64,000 nt of DNA from Neorhizobium alkalisoli (GTDB lineage Bacteria; Pseudomonadota; Alphaproteobacteria; Rhizobiales; Rhizobiaceae), in the NCBI RefSeq assembly GCF_007829835.1, contig NZ_VIWP01000005.1, positions 372,001-436,000 on the forward strand, read 5' to 3'. The notes beneath the pieces are model-generated. The model did no database searches. It was not told the origin of the DNA and saw nothing but the letters and a program-made list of their open reading frames with translations. Position 1 is the stretch's first letter. Every line of letters begins with the position of its first letter. Below are positions 35,112-42,511 of this stretch, one piece after another. The position numbers and the translations under genes are program-made.

Positions 35112-35510
35112 TCAATGCGGCCTGATCTCCTCGATCGACAGCCGCAACCCGTCCGCATTGAAAAACTCACCATCGCGGATCAACGACCGATCCTCATGCA
35201 GCTTGCGCACCAGTGCCGCAAGCCGCGCCTTCGCCTCGCCATCCTCGACCAGACCTTCCCGCCCTGCCCGATAAAACACAGCGCCCGACCACGGCACGCG
35301 CGCACCGGCAAACAGCGCGACCATATCCGGCCAGCGCAATTCGTCGCCGACGACATGCAGATAGGCGGAACGCAGCATCTCCACTTTCGTCTCACCAATC
35401 GAGACCAGCACGAACAGCATGGTGAAGGAGCCGACATCCTCATAGGTCGCGACGACCCAGTCGTCGAAATCCGTATCCTGCGGCTTGGTTTTGGGAATTT
35501 GAGCGATCAA
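35112..35510 (-). CDS. Hypothetical protein coupled to selB/selC, TTG start
   Basis: A 132-residue soluble protein. It has one moderately hydrophobic stretch (GSFTMLFVLVSIGE, about residues 28-41) and a charged C-terminus rich in Arg/Glu. The likely start is TTG 35510, with GGAGAG 5 bases before it. The TGA stop of the selB frame (35509-35507) overlaps this TTG, so the gene looks translationally coupled to selB. I do not recognise the family. Its place at the end of the selenocysteine operon suggests, but does not show, a related role. Confidence 0.7.
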   Translation of the reverse strand: MIAQIPKTKPQDTDFDDWVVATYEDVGSFTMLFVLVSIGETKVEMLRSAYLHVVGDELRWPDMVALFAGARVPWSGAVFYRAGREGLVEDGEAKARLAALVRKLHEDRSLIRDGEFFNADGLRLSIEEIRPH

Positions 35511-37594
35511 GAATGCTCTCCGTCTGGAGGAGAAGGATTTGGCGGAAGAGAATGGGAGTCGAACCCACCCAAGACAGCCTCGCTGCCCCACCCGGATTTG
35601 AAGTCCGGACGCCCCACCGGGGACGACTCTCTTCCTTGACCGGCGCCTGGAGCGGAACCGGAAAATGAACCAGGCCCGCCATAAAGATCGAGCCTGTGCG
35701 GGTTGACCCGGCGGATATCACCGCGCCTCAGCGTTACACCCTGACGATCGAAAAATTCGAGAATTTCGATCGCCACCTTTCTACCGTTGTTGACCCGGTC
35801 GCGAAAGAGACCGGCGACAAATTCCCCGTTTTCCGCCCTGGCCGCGACATCGCGGATGATCTCCACCATCTCGGCCGTCGTGTCGCGCAGGAAAAAATGG
35901 TCGTGGCGGATCTGATCGACGCGGCCGAGCCGGGCAGAGAGTTTTAGAACCGCCCGGATTTCCCGCTCGTCGATGCCGAACATCTCGGCAAAGTCGCGCA
36001 CCCGCGGTGGGCGGAACCGCTCTTCGCCTTCAAGATGCGGCAGGATGCGGGCAAACAGTGCTTCTTCGCGCTCGTTCAGCCGAACCTCATGGCCGGGCAA
36101 CCGCACGAAGGCACCTTCCAGAACCACCGCCCCCGCTGCCTGCTCGGCACGAAGCGCGACTAGAAAGGCCGGCGCTGGAAGCCGCGGCGTCACCTGCAGG
36201 CGCAGGCGCTCGCGGCCGATGCCCTGAAGATCGGTATTGTCGCCATGAAAACCCGAAAGGACCCGCCGCACATCCTGCGAAAACGCTTGACGCTGCGTTG
36301 CAGAGAGGCCGAAGCGGGCGGACGGAGCCTCGATAACGGACACCGATGCGGCCCTGACCGCAGCCTGCAACTCGTCCCCCGAAAGCGCCCGGTCGCGCGC
36401 AAAAACATCGAGATCGACAAGGAATGGTGAAATTTCGAGTGCGGCGGCCAGGGCTTCACCGGCATCCGGCAGACTTGCGGCGGAAAGCTGCGCCAGCCGC
36501 TCCGGCGTCCGGCGTTTTCGCAATGGTGCACGCAGATCCAGAAACTTGCCGCCGCCGATCGTTCTTTGCGCCGACACATCGCGCAGGATGAAACGGTCGC
36601 CGACGGCCGCCGCGATCGGCTTGTCCAGCACCAGCTGCACCCGTCCACGGCTGCCGGGCGCGACCGGATCTTCGAGCGGCACGATCCGCACGCCGACTTC
36701 GGCGCTGGCATGATGCAGCCGGGCGGAAAACCATTCGCCGACCGGTTTTGCCTCGGACGAAAGAACCGCAAGCTCGGCATCGATCCGCTCCGCCGGTGCA
36801 TGCAGGACGGGATCGAGCACCATGTCGCCGCGCTCGATCGCATCCTTGGAAATACCGTCGCCAGCCAGATTGAGCGCACAGCGCTGCCCGGCAAAACCAC
36901 GCTCCGCCTGTCGATTCTGGGCATGGATGGAACGGATACGGGCGGAAAGCCCTGAAGGCGAGACGGTCACCTGATCACCCACCGAAACCGAGCCGGAGAG
37001 CACCGTGCCGGTGACGACCGTACCGGCACCCGACAGCGTAAAACAGCGATCGACGGCCAGCCGGAAACGCCCGGCAGAACTGAGCCGGTCGGTCGCCCGC
37101 TCAGCATCAGCCAGGCGCTCTTTGAGCGCGTCGATCCCCTCGCCGGTCGCAGCCGAAACCGGGATGATCTCTGCGCCGGCCAGCGCCGTCGGCGCCAGCA
37201 TCACCTCTATTTCGGCCATAACCTCCAGCCGCCGCGCCTCGTCGGCGAGATCGGCCTTGGTCAGCGCAACAACCCCGCGGGAAATGCCGAGCAGGTCGAG
37301 AATGGCGAGATGTTCCAGCGTCTGCGGCTTGATGCCGTCATCGGCGGCAACCACAATCAGCGCGTAATCGATGCCGCCGGCACCGGCGAGCATGGTGTGC
37401 ACGAAACGCTCATGGCCCGGCACGTCGATAAACCCGGTCACCGCCTCGCCGACGAATTTCGCATAGGCGAAACCGAGCTCGATCGTGATGCCGCGGGCTT
37501 TTTCTTCCTTCAGCCGGTCGGTGTCGACGCCGGTTAGAACCTTTACCAGCGTCGTCTTGCCGTGGTCGATATGGCCGGCCGTGCCGATGATCAT
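35507..37594 (-). CDS. selB: Selenocysteine-specific elongation factor SelB
   Basis: SelB delivers Sec-tRNA to UGA codons marked by a SECIS hairpin. The GTPase domain has GTAGHIDHGKTTL (about 4-16), DVPGHERFVHTML and ALTKADL. EF-Tu-like domains 2 and 3 and the C-terminal winged helices that grip the SECIS RNA follow. The frame is 695 codons long because no stop occurs before it has run through the whole tRNA-Sec gene. The last 43 residues or so (from about RESSPVGRPDFKSG) are therefore the translation of selC. The family body would end near residue 645-650. It overlaps the Sel1-repeat gene upstream by four bases (ATGA). Confidence 0.93.
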   Translation of the reverse strand: MIIGTAGHIDHGKTTLVKVLTGVDTDRLKEEKARGITIELGFAYAKFVGEAVTGFIDVPGHERFVHTMLAGAGGIDYALIVVAADDGIKPQTLEHLAILDLLGISRGVVALTKADLADEARRLEVMAEIEVMLAPTALAGAEIIPVSAATGEGIDALKERLADAERATDRLSSAGRFRLAVDRCFTLSGAGTVVTGTVLSGSVSVGDQVTVSPSGLSARIRSIHAQNRQAERGFAGQRCALNLAGDGISKDAIERGDMVLDPVLHAPAERIDAELAVLSSEAKPVGEWFSARLHHASAEVGVRIVPLEDPVAPGSRGRVQLVLDKPIAAAVGDRFILRDVSAQRTIGGGKFLDLRAPLRKRRTPERLAQLSAASLPDAGEALAAALEISPFLVDLDVFARDRALSGDELQAAVRAASVSVIEAPSARFGLSATQRQAFSQDVRRVLSGFHGDNTDLQGIGRERLRLQVTPRLPAPAFLVALRAEQAAGAVVLEGAFVRLPGHEVRLNEREEALFARILPHLEGEERFRPPRVRDFAEMFGIDEREIRAVLKLSARLGRVDQIRHDHFFLRDTTAEMVEIIRDVAARAENGEFVAGLFRDRVNNGRKVAIEILEFFDRQGVTLRRGDIRRVNPHRLDLYGGPGSFSGSAPGAGQGRESSPVGRPDFKSGWGSEAVLGGFDSHSLPPNPSPPDGEHS
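35540..35635 (-). tRNA. selC: tRNA-Sec (anticodon TCA)
   Basis: A 96-base selenocysteine tRNA. The long 8-pair acceptor stem is GGAAGAGA with TCTCTTCC, and the encoded end is GCCA. The long variable arm and the T-arm GGTTCGACTCC are present. The anticodon loop is CTTCAAA with TCA at 35601-35599. It matches the E. coli selC layout closely. The gene lies wholly inside the 3' end of the selB reading frame on the same strand, so it is probably cut from the sel operon transcript. Confidence 0.97.
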
Positions 37595-38385
37595 GATTTT
37601 GCCTCCGGCAGCGGGCCTGCCGCCCGGCGTTCGGCCTCAGCGATGTCGGCCGCGGAAAGGCTGTCCCGCACCGGCCCAACGAACGGTTTTGCGAGCTCGC
37701 TGCCACCTGCCTGCGCCCGGATCAGCCAGACGAGTGCAGCAATGCTATCCTTCTCGACGCCGGAGCCCATATGCAGGGCTGCCCCAAGCATGGCCTGTGC
37801 GTCCGCCTCACCCTTCTCGGCGGCGAGCTGCCACCAATGGGCGGCCTTTTGAGCATCGCGTTCGACGCCATGGGCATTGTGATAAAACATGCCGAGCCGC
37901 GTCATCGAGGTCGCGATCCCGGCTCCCGCCGCCTTTTCCGCCCATTGGCGCGAGGCGAGCGGATCGGCCGGCATGACCTCGCCTTCGATCAGCATCCAGC
38001 TCAGCATGTCCTGTGCCGGGCCATCGCCCTTTTCCGCCGCGCGGCGGTAGAAATCGGCAGCGATGCCGTAATCGGCATCCGTACCCTCGATATCCTGCAT
38101 GTGGAAGGCGGCATAGTTGCGCTCGCCGACTGGATCGCCGGCCTCGGCTGACAGCCGCAGCCATTGCAGCGCCAGACTGCGATCGACCGGCACGCCGAGC
38201 CCTTCGGCAAAACAGGCGCCGATATTGTTCTGCGCGCGCGCCACGCCGGCCCGTGCCAGCGGCTCCCAGATCGACAGCGCCCGCTCATAGTCACCGGCAT
38301 TGGCGGCAGCGAGGGCCTGCGTCATGGGATCGGCTTCGAGCGCCGGTTCGGAAGAACGGCCGAGAACGCGGTCAAGCCAACGCAT
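37591..38385 (-). CDS. Sel1-repeat (TPR-like) protein of the selenocysteine operon
   Basis: A 264-residue protein made of tandem Sel1-like helical repeats, for example YERALSIWEPLARAGVARAQ, LALQWLRLSAEAGDPVGERN and AAHWWQLAAEKGEADAQAML. There is no signal peptide. Such repeats are protein-protein scaffolds. Despite the name, Sel1 repeats are not related to selenium. It sits between selA and selB with four-base or larger overlaps to both, so it is made with them. It may help assemble the selenocysteine machinery or the dehydrogenase. A TTG at 38403 is in frame, but ATG 38385 fits better. Confidence 0.8.
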   Translation of the reverse strand: MRWLDRVLGRSSEPALEADPMTQALAAANAGDYERALSIWEPLARAGVARAQNNIGACFAEGLGVPVDRSLALQWLRLSAEAGDPVGERNYAAFHMQDIEGTDADYGIAADFYRRAAEKGDGPAQDMLSWMLIEGEVMPADPLASRQWAEKAAGAGIATSMTRLGMFYHNAHGVERDAQKAAHWWQLAAEKGEADAQAMLGAALHMGSGVEKDSIAALVWLIRAQAGGSELAKPFVGPVRDSLSAADIAEAERRAAGPLPEAKS

Positions 38386-39781
38386 GGCCCGAACCTTCGG
38401 CAAGACTTTTCAGAAATGCCTCTTCGTCGGCAAGGCAGCGAAGATCAAGCACCATCGCCCCATCCTGCAGACGACCCAGGATCGGCCGTGGCAGGGAGCG
38501 GAAATGCGCGGCGAGCGCTTCCAGCGCTGCCCCACCCGATGCGGTAATCCTGAAGCCCGCACTCGGGATCGTATCGACAGGCAGCGCGCCGGAGCCGATC
38601 TGGCTGGAGCAGGCGCAGATTTCCACGGTGCAGCCCTGCGGCTGCAAGAGGGCGGCTACCTTCGGCAACAGCCGTTCCGCCTGTTCGCGGATCTCGGCCT
38701 GGCGGCGCGACAGCATGCGCAGCGTCGGCAGCCTTGCGCCGAGCCTGTCCGGATCGCGATAGAGTTTCAGCGTCGCCTCGAGCGCGGCGATGCGGATCTT
38801 GTCGACACGCAGCGCCCGTTTCAGCGGATTGCGGTTGATCTCGGCGATCAGGTCCTTGCGGCCAACGATGAAACCGGCCTGCGGTCCGCCCAGCAGCTTG
38901 TCGCCGGAAAAGGTGACGAGATCGGCCCCCTCCTCCACCGCTTCGCGCACGGTCGGTTCGCGGGCAAGCCCGTATTTCGACAGATCCACCAGCGTGCCGG
39001 AACCGAGGTCATTGAGCAGCACCGTGTTGAAATCATGGGCGATGCGGGCAAGCTCGCCGCCCTTGACCTCCGTGGTAAATCCCTCGATCCGATAGTTCGA
39101 CGTATGCACCTTGAGGATCAGCGCCGTCTCGGCCCCGATCGCCTTGATATAATCCCTGGGATGGGTGCGGTTTGTCGTACCCACCTCGACCAGCTGCACA
39201 CCGGCGCGTTCCATGATGTCGGGCATGCGAAAGGCGCCGCCGATCTCGATCAGCTCGCCACGCGACACGATCGCCTGACGCCCCGCCCCCATCGTGCCGA
39301 CCGCATTGAGCGCGATCAGCACCGCGCCGGCATTGTTGTTGACGATGGTTGCGTCCTCGGCGCCGGTCAGTTCGCAGAGCAGTTCCCGCAAATGGCTGTC
39401 GCGCTCACCGCGCCGGCCGGTATCGAGGTTGAATTCGAGTGCCGCCGCATCACGCATCGCATCGACAGCCGCCGCGATCGCCTCTTCAGCGAGAAGCGCC
39501 CGGCCGAGATTGGTGTGCAACACCGTGCCGGTGAGGTTGAAGAGCGGCCGCAGGTTGGATTTTTCGCGATAGGCAAGCCGGCTCATCAGCGAGGCGAAAA
39601 CGCCCGCTTCGTCAGGCACGGAACCGCCGGCCTTCACCGCCTCGCGGATCTCCGTCAGCGTCTGCCGCAGCTCATCGGTGACGGTGACCCGACCGTGACG
39701 GTCGAGAAGCGCCGCCATGGCCGGCGCCTTCAGCATCTGGTCGACCGAAGGCAAAGCGCGCAGATCGGAAAGCCCCGCCAT
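38372..39781 (-). CDS. selA: L-seryl-tRNA(Sec) selenium transferase SelA
   Basis: A 469-residue PLP enzyme that converts Ser-tRNA-Sec to Sec-tRNA-Sec with selenophosphate. The N-terminal tRNA-binding domain includes LRALPSVDQML. The core has NLTGTVLHTNLGRALL, IVNNNAGAVLIALN and the PLP lysine in TFSGDKLLGGPQAG. Length and start are normal. It is 4 bases downstream of fdhE and overlaps the Sel1-repeat gene. Confidence 0.96.
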   Translation of the reverse strand: MAGLSDLRALPSVDQMLKAPAMAALLDRHGRVTVTDELRQTLTEIREAVKAGGSVPDEAGVFASLMSRLAYREKSNLRPLFNLTGTVLHTNLGRALLAEEAIAAAVDAMRDAAALEFNLDTGRRGERDSHLRELLCELTGAEDATIVNNNAGAVLIALNAVGTMGAGRQAIVSRGELIEIGGAFRMPDIMERAGVQLVEVGTTNRTHPRDYIKAIGAETALILKVHTSNYRIEGFTTEVKGGELARIAHDFNTVLLNDLGSGTLVDLSKYGLAREPTVREAVEEGADLVTFSGDKLLGGPQAGFIVGRKDLIAEINRNPLKRALRVDKIRIAALEATLKLYRDPDRLGARLPTLRMLSRRQAEIREQAERLLPKVAALLQPQGCTVEICACSSQIGSGALPVDTIPSAGFRITASGGAALEALAAHFRSLPRPILGRLQDGAMVLDLRCLADEEAFLKSLAEGSGHALA

Positions 39782-39785
39782 GGCC

Positions 39786-40706
39786 TCAATACCCGATCAG
39801 GAAGGGATCGAAACCGGCGCGGCGGTATTCGGTATCCTTCATCAGAAGGTCCAGCCCAAGGCTCGCGACATCGTCGGCGATCATTTCCAGCGACGGGTTC
39901 TTGTTCTGATAGAGGATCTTTGTCCAGCTATGGCAGGTGTCGCAGACCTCGGCCTTGACCGTCGCCTCCTCGTCACCGGTTTCGACCGCGCGATACCCGA
40001 CACCCTTGGTGGAGCCGCAGGCAATGCACTTGACCCGAACCTCGTTCCAGCGTGTCGCGCAGCAGGCGCAGACGGCGTAACGCGCGCCTTCCGCCCCATG
40101 GACGCCGATCACCATCGAACCCGCCGGCTTGCCGCCACAGGCGGGGCAGACACCGATCGAGACCGGCACCAGCCGCGTGCCATCGAGCCCGGCGGACAGC
40201 AACGCCAGATGCAGCTGCACGGCGGCCGCGACATAAAGATGGTGCGCGAGGCTTTCGACCGGCAGATTGTCGGCCAGCACATTGCCGATCATCCAGTCGA
40301 TCGTCTCGTCATCGGCAGCGGTCACCTGCGCCAGCGCTTCGGCCGCCGCTTCCGGCTTTTCGACGGCCTCAGCACGCTCGAGAAGTTTGCGGGTCGTCGC
40401 GCGTAGCTCAGTGGAGCCGACAAGCGCATCGCGATCGATCGGCGGCATTGCACCTTCGCGGGCAAGCTCCACTCGCTCTGCCGCCACCGGCGCAACAGCC
40501 GGCAGTTCGGAGGCGAGTTCCGCCTGGATACGGACGATGCCGCTCAGGAATTTGAGATAGGCTCCGAGCCGGCTGGTCTCTGCCAGCTTGTCGAAGCGGA
40601 TGGCGCGCTCTTCGAAAAGGCGGGCCGGATTTGGCATCAGGGCAAAAGGCGCCTTGGAGATGCCGCCGATCATCGAAGGATCGGGCTGAATGGAAGATAC
40701 GGACAT
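39786..40706 (-). CDS. fdhE: Formate dehydrogenase accessory protein FdhE
   Basis: A 306-residue cytoplasmic factor needed for activity of membrane formate dehydrogenases, with rubredoxin-like cysteine pairs binding iron: VCPACGGKPAG, CACCATRW, KCIACGSTKG and CDTCHSW. The frame is open to 40793, but the ATG at 40706 (MSVSSIQPDPS) has GAGGTG nearby and matches the usual start region. In the 123-base gap after fdoI a small hairpin (CACGGC-AGA-GCCGTG, 40756-40770) may adjust expression relative to the structural genes. Confidence 0.9.
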   Translation of the reverse strand: MSVSSIQPDPSMIGGISKAPFALMPNPARLFEERAIRFDKLAETSRLGAYLKFLSGIVRIQAELASELPAVAPVAAERVELAREGAMPPIDRDALVGSTELRATTRKLLERAEAVEKPEAAAEALAQVTAADDETIDWMIGNVLADNLPVESLAHHLYVAAAVQLHLALLSAGLDGTRLVPVSIGVCPACGGKPAGSMVIGVHGAEGARYAVCACCATRWNEVRVKCIACGSTKGVGYRAVETGDEEATVKAEVCDTCHSWTKILYQNKNPSLEMIADDVASLGLDLLMKDTEYRRAGFDPFLIGY

Positions 40707-40829
40707 TTCACCTCGCAGGGCCGACCGGCCACAGCATTCTTCTTGGCGCGAGAGACACGGCAGAGCCGTGCAGGCGCAATTGGAAAAATCCAATCCGCTG
40801 ACATCGAAGGCGATGCCAGCGGATCGAAA

Positions 40830-41528
40830 TCATTCTGCCGGATCGATCTTGCCGCGTCCAGCCATGTCCTTGAACCACTTGCGATGGTGGCGCCAGGCCC
40901 AGCCGCCGGTCACGGTGCCGCGCGTCATGGCGCTGATAGTGCCGCGGGTCCAGATCGCCGCATAGACATGCAGGATGAAGATCAGGATGATCGCGACGGC
41001 CGCCAGCGAGTGGATCAGAAGCGCGATCCGCTGGGTCGGTATGCTGGTCAGATGACCAAAATACTGTTCCCAGGCGATGATGCCGGTCGAGATCAGCACG
41101 ATGATCAGCGAGGCCATGCCCCAGAAGATGAACTTCTGGCCGGCATTGTATTTGCCGAGTTCCGGCAGCCGCTCTTCATGGCCATTGATGACGTCGCCGA
41201 TCTGCGAGGCCCATTTGACGTCGTCCCGGTTCGGAATGTTCAGCTTCCACAACTGCGCGAACAGGATGAAGAAGGAGAAGAACAGGACGACGCCGATCCA
41301 CGGATGGATCCAGCGCGTGTTCTGCCCGCCGCCGAAAAGCTCGGTCAGGAAGAACAGCGACGGATGGAACATGGCAAGACCGGAGATCAACAGCAGGATC
41401 AGGCTGATCGCCGTGACCCAGTGGTTGATCCGCTTGCCGGGCCCATACCGGACCACCTCGACAGGTGGTCCGCGATGGATGGTATCTTCACCGCCAATCT
41501 TGGCGGCGACCTTGGGTGACGCGCTCAT
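40830..41528 (-). CDS. fdoI: Formate dehydrogenase-N cytochrome b subunit (gamma)
   Basis: A 232-residue membrane subunit with four hydrophobic helices and the histidines expected for two b-type hemes (GKRINHWVTAISLILLL, RWIHPWIGVVLFFSF, LIHSLAAVAIILIFILHVYA). It passes electrons from the Fe-S subunit to quinone. The start ATG shares one base with the fdoH stop (TGATG), and GGAGG lies upstream. Confidence 0.93.
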   Translation of the reverse strand: MSASPKVAAKIGGEDTIHRGPPVEVVRYGPGKRINHWVTAISLILLLISGLAMFHPSLFFLTELFGGGQNTRWIHPWIGVVLFFSFFILFAQLWKLNIPNRDDVKWASQIGDVINGHEERLPELGKYNAGQKFIFWGMASLIIVLISTGIIAWEQYFGHLTSIPTQRIALLIHSLAAVAIILIFILHVYAAIWTRGTISAMTRGTVTGGWAWRHHRKWFKDMAGRGKIDPAE

Positions 41529-42511
41529 CAGGCATCCTCCGCACGCTTGTCGGCGTGATCAACGGCTTCCTCGACAGCTTCCTGCGCTTCCTGTTCCTCG
41601 TGCTTCGACACGCGGTTCGCCTTGCCGAACAGGCCGTGCAGGATCGTGCCGGCAGCGGCGAGACCCATCACGGCGAGACCGGCATATTTGGTCGCGCCCT
41701 TCCAGGTCTGGACGACTGCCGAGATCGACGGATTGTCCGGCAGGTCGGCATAGATATGCGGCTTGTCGTTATGGTGCAGCACGTACATGACATGCGTGCC
41801 GCCGACGCCCGGCGGGTCGTAGAGGCCGGCATTGGCGTAACCGCGCGACTTCAGGTCGGCGATCCGCTCTTCCGCATGCTTCTTCATGTCTTCCTTGGTG
41901 CCGAAGACGATCGCCTGGGTGGGACAGGCCTTGGCGCAGGCCGGGCCCTGGCCCATGGCGACGCGGTCGGAACAGAGCGTGCATTTATAGGCACGGTGAT
42001 CCGCCTTGGAGATGCGCGGAATGTTGAAGGGACAGCCCTTCACGCAATAACCGCAGCCGATGCAGTTCTCGTGGATGAAATCGACGATACCGTTCGAATA
42101 TTGCACGATCGCGCCCGGCGACGGGCATGCCTTCAGACAGCCCGGATCCGAACAGTGCATGCAGCCATCCTTGCGGATCAGCCATTCGAGATTGTCGGTC
42201 TCCGGGTTCACCCATTCCGTGAAGCGCATCAGGGTGAACATGTTTTCGGAGAGATCATGCGGGTTCGTATAGACCCCGATATTCTCGCCGACTTCCGGAT
42301 TGGTGTCGTTCCACTCGATGCAAGCGGACTGACAGGCCTTGCAACCGATGCATTTGGAGACATCGATGAGCTTGGCGACCGGCGTGAGCTGACGCTCGGG
42401 CGCCGGCAAATCGCCGGACGCCGAACGCTTGATCATGTCCTTGGCCGTCAGATTGGTTTCCATCGGCTGCACCGGCGGATTGCTGACGGCGGTACGAGGG
42501 CTGTCCATCAT
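41528..42511 (-). CDS. fdoH: Formate dehydrogenase-N iron-sulfur subunit (beta)
   Basis: A 327-residue electron-transfer subunit with four [4Fe-4S] cysteine clusters: CIGCKACQSACIEWND, CMHCSDPGCLKACPSPGA, CIGCGYCVKGCPFNIP and CTLCSDR...CAKACP. A C-terminal membrane anchor helix is at about 270-292. It carries electrons from the molybdenum/selenocysteine subunit to the cytochrome. AAGGAGG precedes the ATG, which overlaps the fdoG stop by four bases. Confidence 0.95.
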   Translation of the reverse strand: MMDSPRTAVSNPPVQPMETNLTAKDMIKRSASGDLPAPERQLTPVAKLIDVSKCIGCKACQSACIEWNDTNPEVGENIGVYTNPHDLSENMFTLMRFTEWVNPETDNLEWLIRKDGCMHCSDPGCLKACPSPGAIVQYSNGIVDFIHENCIGCGYCVKGCPFNIPRISKADHRAYKCTLCSDRVAMGQGPACAKACPTQAIVFGTKEDMKKHAEERIADLKSRGYANAGLYDPPGVGGTHVMYVLHHNDKPHIYADLPDNPSISAVVQTWKGATKYAGLAVMGLAAAGTILHGLFGKANRVSKHEEQEAQEAVEEAVDHADKRAEDA

